Notes under the pieces: model-generated | Database searches by the model: none | The model's input: only the letters and a program-made list of their open reading frames with translations | What the model was told of the DNA's origin: nothing | From: Colocasia esculenta | Taxonomy: Eukaryota > Streptophyta > Magnoliopsida > Alismatales > Araceae | Assembly: GCA_014218235.1 (NCBI GenBank) | Contig: JACBKR010001264.1 | Span: 2,108,001 to 2,172,000, forward strand | Length of the DNA: 64,000 nt | Direction of reading: 5' to 3' | Shown here: one piece after another, positions 36,011 through 46,406 of the stretch | Position numbering within the stretch: the stretch's first letter is position 1 | Layout: each line of letters begins with the position of its first letter | Position numbers and translations under genes: made by a program

Positions 36011-36975
36011 ATAGTTGTCAAAGTGTCAAGACAACTAAGATCATGTGGTTGGGGTCTCAAAATCACTTAAGCGCTTATCATAATATGGCAGATATAATTG
36101 TAATGAAATCTCATAATATGACAAATATATTATTAAAATTATACATAAATATGAGAAATATAGACAATACCTTCCTATCACAAAAAATTACTTACCAAAA
36201 AATAAAATGTCACAATAAAAAAGTCAAAATTATATGAAAGCAACAAAAATTAAATTACAAGTAAACAAACTCACATTATATATCATAAAGTCATAAAAAA
36301 TCTAAATTGGTATCTTTAAATAAACAAGCACACTAAATGATAACAAGAAGTGCAAATATCATAAGAAAACTAATTTTTGACTTTTAAGACAAATAAATAA
36401 ATATTCATACATGTAAATATGCTAAATGAAAACAGGAAGTGTAATACCTTAATACACTTAAAACAAATAAACAACTAAAGGAGTCCATTACATAATCCCG
36501 CAATATATTTAAAAATTGAAAAGAAACTAGAAAGTGATAATTCTGATGATAGCTTAGGTTTGACCAAATCTTAAGAGGTCTCAAAAAGACTAAGTGTTGT
36601 CAGTAGGAGAGTGAGTCTATTAGAGAAGTCACATATATGTTTGATTTTTAGTATTCCATATGATTTATTCGAATTATGAAATTTTTAGTTAGATCTAATT
36701 ATGAGAGATTAAAAAGTCTACATTTTGATGGAATCACTAAAATCATGATTTTATTCTTCGATTGGAGAGTTGATTTTTTATTAGTAAGATATATAATTTT
36801 TTTGATATTTCTATTAGATTCAAATAGGGTATTTCTTTATTTATATGTAATATTTTAAGTAAATGAAACTATATAAATATAAACATTTACTTAAACCTTC
36901 ATCTAGCCATCAATTTGACGCCTTACCGTCTAGGCGGTGTCTAGGCACCACTTAGGCAAACGCCTTGACAACTAT
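36011..36975. mobile_element. non-autonomous Mutator-like element, second copy
   Basis: Ends ATAGTTGTCAA and inverted ATAGTTGTCAAGGCG match the element at 9849-11069, but the interior is in the opposite orientation. Ten-base flanks ATTGGACTCC and GTTGGACACT share a TTGGAC core, a worn target duplication. 965 bp; it shares the AT-rich module (36530-36890) and the TAGGCGG-rich subterminal end. No coding capacity. Confidence 0.75.
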
Positions 36976-37795
36976 GTTGGACACTAGTTATTCCAGTACT
37001 ATAACATGATTATGGCAAGTATAAACTAATCTATTACGACTACAGGAATACAGTGACATATCACATTTCTGTCACATTTTTTTCTCGTTGTTTGATTTAA
37101 AATTGAACTGAAAACTAATGATTCACATTTAGTATGTTGTAATTAACTTAAAAATATATAATTTAAGAACTTAATATATTCAGTTCTGTTGTATCTCATA
37201 TCAAATGATTGAGATGCAATAGCATAGCATTATTGCAAAAAAGTGGTATCATGACATCCTCTTATAAGGTAGCATTTGGTAACAGTTTTGAAGGATTTTA
37301 CTTCTTTGAAATCTAAAATCTCCTAAAAAACGCATTTACACCAACTTAATTTTAAAGTCTAAAATCCAAGACATCATCATTACATTTTTCTCTATCTCTC
37401 TCCACTCACTTAAAATCTACTTTTGCACAATCTAAAATCCATTTTGCATGTTCGATAACTAGAGAGAGAAAAAATAGATTTTCAATCATTAAATGATTAA
37501 AATCTACACTTCAAAAGTGTTACCAAACACTGCCTAAGAAATGTAGAAATTTTACTATCGAAAATAAGTTGATCAAATAAGGGGAAAGTTACACATATAT
37601 ATCTGAAATGCATCTTATTCGAATTTATATATTTGAAATCAACATATTATATCCTCTTTCTGATCCAACTATTTGATTTTATCTATTTAACTGAATCACA
37701 ATTGAGTTAAGAGAGCAAAAAGAATAACTTACTCTTTGCAATTCTCTAAAAAAATAAAATATTTTGCAACTCACAATTCTCTCTCTCAAAGATAA
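36690..37795. repeat. tandem duplication, unit A
   Basis: Unit A runs from inside the Mutator-like element through its right end and about 800 bp of flank. It matches unit B (37806-38620) in order and orientation apart from the 267-bp MITE that only unit A carries, a TA microsatellite that only unit B carries, and scattered differences. Both units include the string GACAACTATGTTGGACACTA at the element end. Confidence 0.85.
37268..37534. mobile_element. Tourist-like (PIF/Harbinger) MITE, TAA target duplication
   Basis: 267 bp with terminal repeats GGTAGCATTTGGTAACAG and inverted GGCAGTGTTTGGTAACAC, flanked by TAA at 37265-37267 and 37535-37537. The paralogous unit B has the uninterrupted sequence TTATAAGAAATGTAG at 38370-38384, giving the empty site directly. 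Three-base TAA/TTA duplications are typical of PIF/Harbinger MITEs. Confidence 0.9.
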
Positions 37796-37805
37796 TTATA
37801 TCTCA

Positions 37806-38420
37806 TAGATCAAATTATGAGTGATTAAAAAATTGACATTTTGATGGAATTACCAATATCATAATTTTCTTATTCGATCGGAGAGTTGACTTTTTATTAG
37901 TAAGGGATATGATTTTTCTGATATTTTATTAGATTCAAATAGGGGTACTTCCTTATTTACATATAATATTTTAAATAAATAAAATTGTATAATATATAAA
38001 CATTTACTTAAACCTTTGCCTAGCCATCAATTTGGCATCTTACTGCATAGGTGTCGCTTATGCAGATGTCTTGACAACTATGTTGGACACTAGTTATTCC
38101 AGTACTATAATATGACTGTGACAAATATAAATCAATCCATTATGACTACAGGGATGCTACGACATATCACATTTCTATCATAAATTTTTTTCTCGTTGTC
38201 TGATTTAAGATTGAATTAAAAAAGAATGATTCAAATTTAGTACATTGCAACTCAAAAATATAAAACTTAAAAACTTAATTTGTTCAGTTCTGTTGTATCT
38301 CAAATCAAATGATTGAGATACAATGGCATAGCATTATTGTAAAAAAAAAATGATATTAATACATTCCTCTTATAAGAAATGTAGGAATTCTACTGTTGAA
38401 AATAAGTTGATTAAATAAGG

Positions 38421-38459
<39 letters not shown>

Positions 38460-38620
38460 GAATTTATATATTTGAAATCTGCATATTGTATCCTCTTTTT
38501 TATTGTACTATTTGATTTATCTATTTAACTGAACCACAATTAGATTAAGAGAGCAAAAAGATTTACTTATTCTTTACAGTTCTCTAAAAAAAATAAAATA
38601 TTTTACAACTCTCTCTCCCA
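37806..38620. repeat. tandem duplication, unit B
   Basis: Second unit, joined to unit A by about 10 bp of ATCTCATAG-like sequence. It starts inside the Mutator-like element (so that end is duplicated: 38050-38090 repeats 36935-36976) and ends near CTCTCTCCC. A TA microsatellite at about 38430-38457 replaces part of the sequence. Confidence 0.85.
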
Positions 38621-38679
38621 GCGCCTTCCTCCCCCCAAATTGTTTGATTGAATTTTAATTGATCAACTCCACTCAGTTG

Positions 38680-38905
38680 TGCACATGAGAGAGTAGTCTA
38701 GTCACTTTGGCATGCACCAGGTGGTTGTGGGTTCCATTCCCACTAAGGGCAACTCTGTCTATAAATTTTTTAAAAGTTTACCTCTAAGGATTCTCTAGGC
38801 TTTGGGGCACAGGTTGGTGGGAGGGGCCCTAGGTATTGAACTTGAGACCTCTCGGTTGTGACTTTGTACAAAGCCAATGACATAGTCACTGAGTTGATAA
38901 AAAAA
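38680..38905. repeat. possible SINE or inverted pair of tRNA-like heads
   Basis: The plus strand at 38690-38745 has a B-box-like GGTTCCATTCCC after a tRNA-like lead-in. The minus strand at 38890-38815 has CAAGTTCAATACC after another. The unit ends in 11 A at 38901-38911. The arrangement suggests SINE-type sequence, possibly two heads facing each other. Family not identified. Confidence 0.3.
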
Positions 38906-38911
38906 AAAACT

Positions 38912-41553
38912 CTACTGCATTGTCTCTCTCCTCTCTCTTAAAGAGAGATATTTTAATATTTTCACCTTTTATTTAATAGTTATGTTCACATGTTAACATA
39001 ATATTCTTTCTATTTTGATGAATTATTAACTACATGATGTAACTTTGACTTATTGTATATATATATATAATTTAATTGTGTAAAGTTTATTTAAGATATA
39101 TATATATATCTTAAATAAACTTTACACAATTAAATTATTTTGTTTGTGCATGTAAATGTAAAAAAGTAATAAGAAGACATTGTTTGAAGAAATAGAGTCT
39201 CGTAACAATTAAAATATCTGGTAGTTCTATTAGAACTTCTAAATGAATCAAAATCATGTTATAATATGTGAATATTCAAAACTTAAAAAGTGTCAAAATT
39301 AAGAGATGAGAGAGATACTCGCATCATCACTCAAAACTCTACAAAAATCAATTTAAGCTATTTTTGAAAAAGAAACAACTCATTTAAAAAAATAGTACTA
39401 TTATTTACTCTATGTCAATTAAGTATGAATAATATCTACCATACACAATCTAAAGTAACATGTGACTAAGGTGGTAGATATACCTTCTTATAATTAAATT
39501 ACATGTAGATGATAAGAAGAAATGACAACTACTTATACAGATAGATATTTTTTACGTGTCCACATATATAAAACTTTGAGACACATTGACACATATAAAG
39601 TATTATATATATAGATGGATGAAAAATTATTCGTCTATGTGGATAATATAATTCGGATTTCTCAATGACAAGAGATGATCTCATAAAAAAATAAAGCACA
39701 TAATATTAATGGGGACCATTCTTGTCCTCGTATCTTATGCTAACAAATACTTGGCCCATAATATTTTATGTAAAAAATATTATTTTTAAATCACAAATTT
39801 ATTTATTATGTGATAAATAGATAAAAAGAGATGACTTGCAAGGAAGAGAAACTTTGTGTATCAATCTGCTGAATATCGTTCAAAAAGAAAGGGGAAAAAT
39901 ATGAGAAATTTATATATTTTATTTTTTAAAATATGATTGGGGGATACTAACATTCATATAAAAATAAAAGAAACACTAAATTCAAAGTTTAGTTCCTTGA
40001 CTTATGATAAAATATTTGGTAAAAAGAAAAAAAAATTTACAATTAAGAAAGGAACATCAGATACAAGAAGATATAAGATTTTGAAGAAGCACTTCATACT
40101 TGGTTGGTTGGACAAAAAATTACTCGTCAATTGCGGGATTAGCTCTAAGCGTAGGCCCTGCGCTTAAAAAGTGACTATACAAGAGTGGAGCCCGTGCCTA
40201 CAGCCAATCCCGTGACTGATTGAATAATTTTTTTACTCGTCCAGTCATGTAGTAAGTGTTTCTCAAGATTTTGACATTTTAAATTTATTCTTAAAAATCT
40301 ACTAAATTATTTTTATTTGAAATATGAGTATCAATCGTCATGGACATATAGTTTTTCTATATATCTAAGATATGATTGGGTGTTGTGGGCAAAATTGAGT
40401 GTATCAGATCGATGCGGTTTGATATGTCCAGTCCACACTGTGCTTGAGACTATGGTCTATTCGATTTGATTTTTTTTATTTTTTAATACAAACTGAACCA
40501 TTTTAGAGCTTCAATTCGTACCATTTCACAAGTTGGTTGGTCTGGTCCGGCAACCTTAGTTGTGGGCGGCCATAGACCTCACTCATTGTAATTTTTTTTC
40601 TCTCAAATTTAAAAATATATTTATCATTCTTAAGTTACTATTTATCACTCTTAATGATAAAAATGATAAATAAAATATTAAGAGTAACAAATTACAACTT
40701 AAGAGTGACAAAATTTTAAGAATGACTTTTAAGTTACTATTAGTCACTATTAAGTTGTTAATGACAAATATCTTTTTGTATTAAGAATAGAAAAAGTATA
40801 TGAGAAAGAAAAAGAAAAGTTAGTGAGACAATCCTAAGATTGGTCGGATCAGATGATTCGCTCTTGCTGAGTTTTCCTATCTATGTCAATCCTATTTAAG
40901 ATAAGATATAAATATTTTTTATAGAAATTCTAGGAATTTTCTCGCTGAGTGGACAAAATCTGACATGAGGGTGTAAAGATAAGAATTTTTCGATTTCAGA
41001 GTATTCAGGTCATTTTTTCCTTGAAGATAAGCTAATGTCTATATCAGTAATTGCAGTTAAAGGCAGGGTTGTATAGGTAAATAACCCGTAAAAAAAAATC
41101 TGGGATAACATCTTTGTCTGTCCGCACACCGTTGCCGCGGCCCCACAGCAGCACCCTTCACCCCCTCGCTCTGGAGCTTTGTGGGGTGATGACGTGATGT
41201 ATCCCTTGCCGGCGTTGCTCGTCCCCCCAGCTCCACATCTGCACCACCACCCGAGACGATAGAGGAAAGAGAGAAATAGAAGGAGAGCTGTGGAGTTCCT
41301 CGGTGACGCCCATGTCTGCTGTGCTCCTGCAAGTCCCGCAGCTCCACTTGCACGAATACTGTTTGGGTCAAGGAAGGAGGAGAGGCGCCGGCGAGAAGGT
41401 GGGCGGGAGAGGAGTGAAAAAAGCGCGATTTTCCTGTAAAAGCCATTTTTTTTTTCCTCTTGCGAGGTTGAGAAAAACCTTGATTCTGTCGTTGCCGAGG
41501 AGAATTCAGAGGTGGGTTCGTCAGGTTCTCCGCGGGTCGAGCACCGTAAGATT
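38912..41553. other. AT-rich gene-free stretch
   Basis: Apart from the palindrome at 39068-39137 this region holds only AT-rich DNA up to about 41000. It becomes GC-richer and purine-rich at 41100-41520, just before the PPR relic. The minus-strand frame at 41010-41654 overlaps the PPR sequence and has no known motif. Confidence 0.5.
39068..39137. repeat. perfect 70-bp palindrome
   Basis: Two 35-nt arms (39068-39102 and 39103-39137) are exact reverse complements with no loop, centred on a TATATA run. It could extrude as a cruciform. No transposon ends or target duplication were recognised around it. Confidence 0.95.
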
Positions 41554-42612
41554 ATGGAGATGATACAGTCATGCTCATCGGAGAGGGAGGTAAGAAGAGT
41601 GCATTCGGTGGTTGTTAAGTTACTCGGCAATTCCATTACTTTTTTGGACAACAATCTTATCAGTGCTTATGTGAGATTTTGTAAGATGACCGACGCCAGG
41701 AAGTTGTTCGGTAGAATGCACGTGAAAACTGTTGTCTTCTGGACTTCAATCCTCAATGGTTATCTCAAAAATGGGCATGGAGGCTGAATTCTTGCGTCTC
41801 TACGGGGACATGATAGAAAGTGGTATACAAGAGCCAATAGTTTGACATATGTTTGTGTCATGAATTTTTGCAGCAAGATATTAGACTTCAGGCTGGAGAA
41901 GCAAATTCATGCTTCTGTCACAAAAGGGAACTGGAACAACTTGATTGTGGATAGTGCGCTTCTGTATTTATATGCTCAATGTGGTGATCTTCCTGCTGCA
42001 TTTAGGATGTTTAATGGCATACCTGTGTGGGATGTTGTATGTTGGACTACAATCATCACGGATTGTGCACAGCATGGACTAGGCAACAGGGCTTTCTCAA
42101 TGTTTGCACAGATGCTGTACCATGGTTTCCGTTCTAATGAATTTACAGTAGATAGTGCTCTAAAGGCTTGTGGGGAATAGAAGGATTTGAAATTGGGGAA
42201 GCAGTTGCACGCTGCTGAGATAGTCGAGAGAGTATTTAAGGAGGATGTATTTGTTGGTAGCTCCTTGGTGGCTATGTATGCAAAATGTGGTGAGGTCTTA
42301 GATGCTAGACCAGTGTTTGATCTGATGCCTAGGAGGAACACGGTAACACGGACATCCATGATTGCTGGGTATGCTCAAAATGATCTTGGGGCGGAGGCAG
42401 TAGAATTATTCCGAAAGATGAAAAGTCGTCACATATTTGCTAATAAGCTGACAGTTGTTAGTGTCCTTAGTGCATGTGGGCTGATTAGATCATTACTCTT
42501 AGGTAAGGAACTTCATGGCCTGATATTGAAGTGGTCCAGTCAGAGTAATATGCACATAGGAAGCACACTGGTGTGGTTTTATTGAAAATGTAAGGAACAT
42601 GGTTATGCTGGT
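41554..42612 (+). pseudogene. pentatricopeptide-repeat (PLS-type) protein relic
   Basis: Starting at ATG 41554, the translation shows PPR repeats: NNLISAYVRFCKMTDARKLF, VVFWTSILNGY, LEKQIHASVTKG, LYAQCGDLPAAFRMF, DVVCWTTIITDCAQHG, GKQLHAAEIVE, LVAMYAKCGEV, MPRRNTVTRTSMIAGYAQ and KLTVVSVLSACG. PPR proteins bind organellar RNA in mitochondria or plastids. Frame is lost near 41784 and regained near 41830; stops lie at 42178-42180 (after KACGE) and 42583-42585 (after WFY). Similarity ends near 42612, before the later repeats and any E/DYW tail. Clearly a truncated pseudogene. A plausible frameshifted N-terminal extension lies at 41430-41550. Confidence 0.85.
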
Positions 42613-42684
42613 TTCTTTGCCTTCTTTAGTGGCCTAGCTAGGTAGCAACCATGCATGGACCGCCTTAGAATTCCTTCTCTCTTA

Positions 42685-43411
42685 GCCTCACTTTGGTAAT
42701 GGGTTGGGGTTTGAGTTAACTCCAACCCATGACTAAAGTTATACAGGATTAACTCAATTTTCGGTTTGTTTTTTTCTGAGTTAACTCACTTGAACTACAG
42801 TGAGTAACTTACTTTTTCTTGAGTGGTTTGGTAACATAAAGTGAGTTAACTCTTTGTCTTAGTTATAAAAAACTCAAAATACCCTTTGACCGTACTCTTG
42901 TCACATTTGTTTTTTCTCAACATTAATAATAAAAAGGCGGCCTTTTTCCCTTCTCTCTCTGCTTACCACTCTCTCTCTCTCCCTTCTATCCAAAAGAAGA
43001 TTAAAAATATCTTGTGCCGCCAATTCTTGGATTATTTTATGTCATCGGTCACTTTGGAGCATCTAATTTGTTGATAAAAGTTTAAAAAATTGCAGAGGCC
43101 TCTCTCTCTCTCTATCCCTTTCTCCCTCTATCCATCTCCTTCTCTCTACACATATACGCCCCGCACAAACACAACACACATAGTAGGCCTGCAGAAGCGC
43201 ACATGGGGGGGGTAGGGGTAAGAGGGGTATGACAAATGAGTTAACTCTATTCCAGGGGGGAGGTGGGTTAGAAAAGTTTGAGTTAACTCAAAGTTAACTC
43301 AATCTGACCCAACCATGTTGAGTTAACTTTTTTTTCTTACAAACTACATTTTGAGTTAACTCTGAGTTAACTTTGAGTTAACTCTGAGTTAACCCATTAC
43401 CAAAGTGAGGC
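42685..43411. mobile_element. PIF/Harbinger-type non-autonomous element, TTA target duplication
   Basis: Termini GCCTCACTTTGGTAATGGG and its exact inverse (43393-43411) are flanked by TTA at 42682-42684 and 43412-43414. Subterminal regions repeat GAGTTAACTC many times. 727 bp with no transposase; it contains CT-rich runs at 42950-43140. Confidence 0.9.
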
Positions 43412-43757
43412 TTAGACGTCATAGTTCATGAGGTTTTCAGGTGTACCTTGTTATAAGTCTTTTATTGTTAAGTTGGTTGGATTCCACTGTTACATGGGCT
43501 TTGCCTTAATGTGGATGGTGTTTCTAAAGGAAACCCTGGTATCAGTGGTGGAGGTGACTGTGTTAAAAATTTTGAAGGTGATATCTTACTGGCATTTGCT
43601 TTTCACTATGGTTTCGGCAATAGTCTTCAGGCTGAGGTCAGAGCTCTTCATGATGGTCTTAAGTTGGCCGAAGAAAATGGCATTCAGATTTTCATGATCT
43701 ATTCGGATTCTGCTATTCTGGTTAGATCTTTCATTTCAAACTCCCCACCTGACTGGG

Positions 43758-44123
43758 TAGGGGTGTTCATAATATGGTCCAAACCGAAAAATCGAACTGA
43801 ACCGATCGGTTCGGTTCGGTTTCACATGTCTCACAGTTCAGTTCGGTTTCAGGTTGGGGAACCGAAATGAACCGAATTATATATATAATTAATAAATAAT
43901 ACATATTTATACAAAAACGCTTGTAGCGCAGTGGTGGTGTGTGGCGGGAGCGCGCAGCCTCCGCGGCGGAGGTCGTGAGATCGACTCCGCGAACACCCTT
44001 TAAATGATTTTTTGATTGATTTCGGTTTGAACCGATCGGTTCGGTTCGCTGGGGATAATCGGGTCATTTCGGTTTAAGCAAAATTGGGGGTGAACCGGGC
44101 CGAATGGACCCGTGTTCACCCTA
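43758..44123. mobile_element. hAT-type MITE inside the RNase H relic
   Basis: 366 bp with termini TAGGGGTGTTCA and inverted TAGGGTGAACACGGG. Eight-base flanks TGACTGGG and TGGCGGGG agree at six positions. Subterminal CCGAACCGATCGG words are typical of this MITE type in plants. Removing it rejoins the two halves of the LINE RNase H domain. Confidence 0.8.
43915..44005 (+). repeat. tRNA-like segment (SINE-type pol III boxes) inside the MITE
   Basis: TAGCGCAGTGGTGG (A-box-like, about 43925-43938) and TGAGATCGACTCC (B-box-like, about 43976-43988) lie at tRNA-like spacing, a common arrangement in plant SINEs. It could be a SINE inserted in the MITE or a captured tRNA-like piece. No target duplication was found. 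Confidence 0.4.
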
Positions 44124-44683
44124 TGGCGGGGAGTGTCAAAGATGGTGGCGGTCTGCACTAGCTATTTTTCATAGACATGGGTCCACTATCTCTCATGTGT
44201 TCAGGGAAGCGAACCATGTAGCTGATGCACTGGCGTCTCATGCTTGCTCGGAAACTGAGAATAATATTTTTACATCCTTCTCCACGCTGCCCCTGGCTTG
44301 TAGGGGTTCAGCGGTCTTGGATAAAATTGGTCTTCCGTTTGTTCGGCTAAGCTAGTATTTGTTTTGTAGGGGTATGCCTAGGTGTTTTTGTTCTTCTTCT
44401 ATTCCATTATATATAAAATTGGGACAGGTACCCTCCTGCCCCCTTCTTTGCTAAAAAAAAGTTTTTTATTGTTATTTTCCTATTATATTTGTCAGGGTTT
44501 AGCCCTAAGACTATGTATTTTGATTAATTTATTATCATCACGGAAATTTTAAAAAATTAGGACAATTTTCTTGTAAAATGATGTATTCAGCAAGTCCATT
44601 GTATTAGTGTACTGGAATGTTATAAATTACTTTGTTCTGTCAAGTCAATCTTTGTTAACTTTTAAGCTTGGTACATAGGGGTT

Positions 44684-45806
44684 GAGTAATGCTAGCTGCA
44701 CGTATATTCGTGCATAAATCCACGCTGGAATCACCGGGTAGCATTTTATTGGGCCGCGTGGAAAGTGCTCTCGTCAGTACCCAACACACATCACATGCAC
44801 GCGCGTCTTCTCCGAGGCCCGCCATCATGAAACCGTCTACCAGCATTAAATTCACTACAGGACAAATATGATGATCGATGGAGTGACCTATTTGTCACCA
44901 GAATCAACGTATTGTCCCCAGAAGTGACCTATTTGTCACTAGAATCCACCTATTTGTCACTGAATCACTTAAGACACGAAGTCCACTATTTGTCATCAGG
45001 AGTGATCTATTTGTCACTGGAATCAATCTATTTGTCACTGAAATCAAATCTATTTGTCACTTGAATCAATCTATTTGTCACTGGATTCACCTATTTGTCA
45101 CTGAATCACTTAAGACACGAAGTCACCTATTTGTCACCAGGGGTGATCTATTTGTCACTGGAATCAACCTATTTGTTACTGGAATCAATCTATTTGTCAC
45201 TGAATCACTAAGACATGAAGTCAGCTATTTGTCACCAAGTGACCTATTTTTTTGTCACTAGAATCAATCTTTTCACTGGAATCAATCTATTTGTCACTGA
45301 TCACTTAAGACATGAAGTCACTATTTCACCATGAGTGACTTATTTGTCACTGGAATCAACCTATTTGTTACCGGTTCAACTATTTGTCACTCTAATTCGT
45401 GAATCTATGTGAAATCACTTAAGACACGAAATCAATTATTTGTCACAGAATCCCACTCTTTTGTCACCAGAAAAATCTATTTGTCACTAGAATCAACATA
45501 TTTATCATCAGAAGAAATCTATTTATCACCGGAAGAAACTACTTCATGACTCCATGGGAAATTTTGATTTCCGGTTCAAAAGTACATTTTGAATTAATTA
45601 AATATATCTCTCACTGTGCTGGGCTAATGACATGAGCACTTTCCACTGTGCTGGGCAGTTTTCATGTGTGGGGCCTCGGAAATGCGCGTCCAGGCAGAGG
45701 TGTGTGCTGAGCTGCTGACGTAGCACTTTACACTGGCCAATGGAAAGCGCCCCGGTGATTCCTGCGTGAAATTTATACCTGTGTGCACGTGCAATTAGCA
45801 TTTCTC
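44684..45806. mobile_element. non-autonomous DNA element filled with TTTGTCACTGGAATCA repeats
   Basis: Ends GAGTAATGCTAGCTGCACG and inverted GAGAAATGCTAATTGCACG are flanked by an exact 8-bp duplication TAGGGGTT at 44676-44683 and 45807-45814. The interior (44880-45540) holds about twenty copies of CTATTTGTCACTGGAATCAA-like units, with a longer-period ACTTAAGACACGAAGTCA word about five times. The open frame at 45061-45261 is a by-product of the repeat. Superfamily unresolved (hAT or Mutator). Confidence 0.8.
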
Positions 45807-45814
45807 TAGGGGTT

Positions 45815-46404
45815 TTCATGCCTTTTTCCTTCTCTCCCTCTTTTCAATTATTTATTTTATTTTTGACTGTTTTCTTAGCCATTCTTTTAATCAGCTGGGA
45901 GGTTTGATTTTTTTTCTCACAATCCTGAAACAACTATGTTGATATGAATTATTATCATATTGTTCAAACTCTATGGAGGTTATATATATTTAAACATTTA
46001 AAAGGATGATTTGTAAGAGAAGTTTAAAATGTTTGTAAATGTCAGGCACTTTCAACAACAAGAAAACTATTTCCTATCAATAAACTTTTTGAATATCAAT
46101 AAACTTTTTGAATCTCATTACTTGGTGAAAGTATTTTGGCACATGTAATTAGTGGGTTAAATTTTTCCAATTTAGTACACAATTAAATGAGATTTAAAAT
46201 TATGACCTCAAGGAAACAAAAAGGAAATTAAGGTATTAATTCCTTATTGCCAGGAGCACGTGTGTTCGAGTGAATCATGAATGGTGTCATCATATTCTAC
46301 TGGAGCTTGGATCCTTTTGGTGGTTGTGGATTAATGGATCTTTTGTGGCTGTGCTAAATACGTCTGTACGTAACAAAACATAATGAAATTATTAAATGAT
46401 AGGG
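45815..46404. other. AT-rich gene-free stretch
   Basis: No gene or element recognised; a short direct repeat of AATATCAATAAACTTTTTG lies at about 46073-46111. Confidence 0.5.
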
Positions 46405-46406
46405 TG

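Larger units (their letters stand above)
43415..44458 (+). pseudogene. LINE C-terminal RNase H domain relic
   Basis: The plus-strand translation gives the RVT_3/RNase H-like tail of plant LINEs: VDGVSKGNPGISGGG, LQAEVRALHDGLKLAEENG and YSDSAILVRSFIS. After the MITE at 43758-44123 come WRSALAIFHRHGSTISHVFREANHVADALASHA and a stop at 44353-44355. The 3' end is A-rich at 44449-44460. Reverse transcriptase and endonuclease are missing. Frames are broken by the MITE and small indels. Confidence 0.8.

Noticed and set aside
41010..41654. 214-codon minus-strand frame
   Set aside because: It overlaps the PPR sequence in antisense and has no recognisable domain.
45061..45261. Repetitive LFVTG-type peptide
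   Set aside because: It is a direct translation of the 20-nt DNA repeat.
44880..45540. CRISPR-like regular repeats
   Set aside because: Repeats are adjacent and diverged without unique spacers, and lie within a plant DNA transposon.
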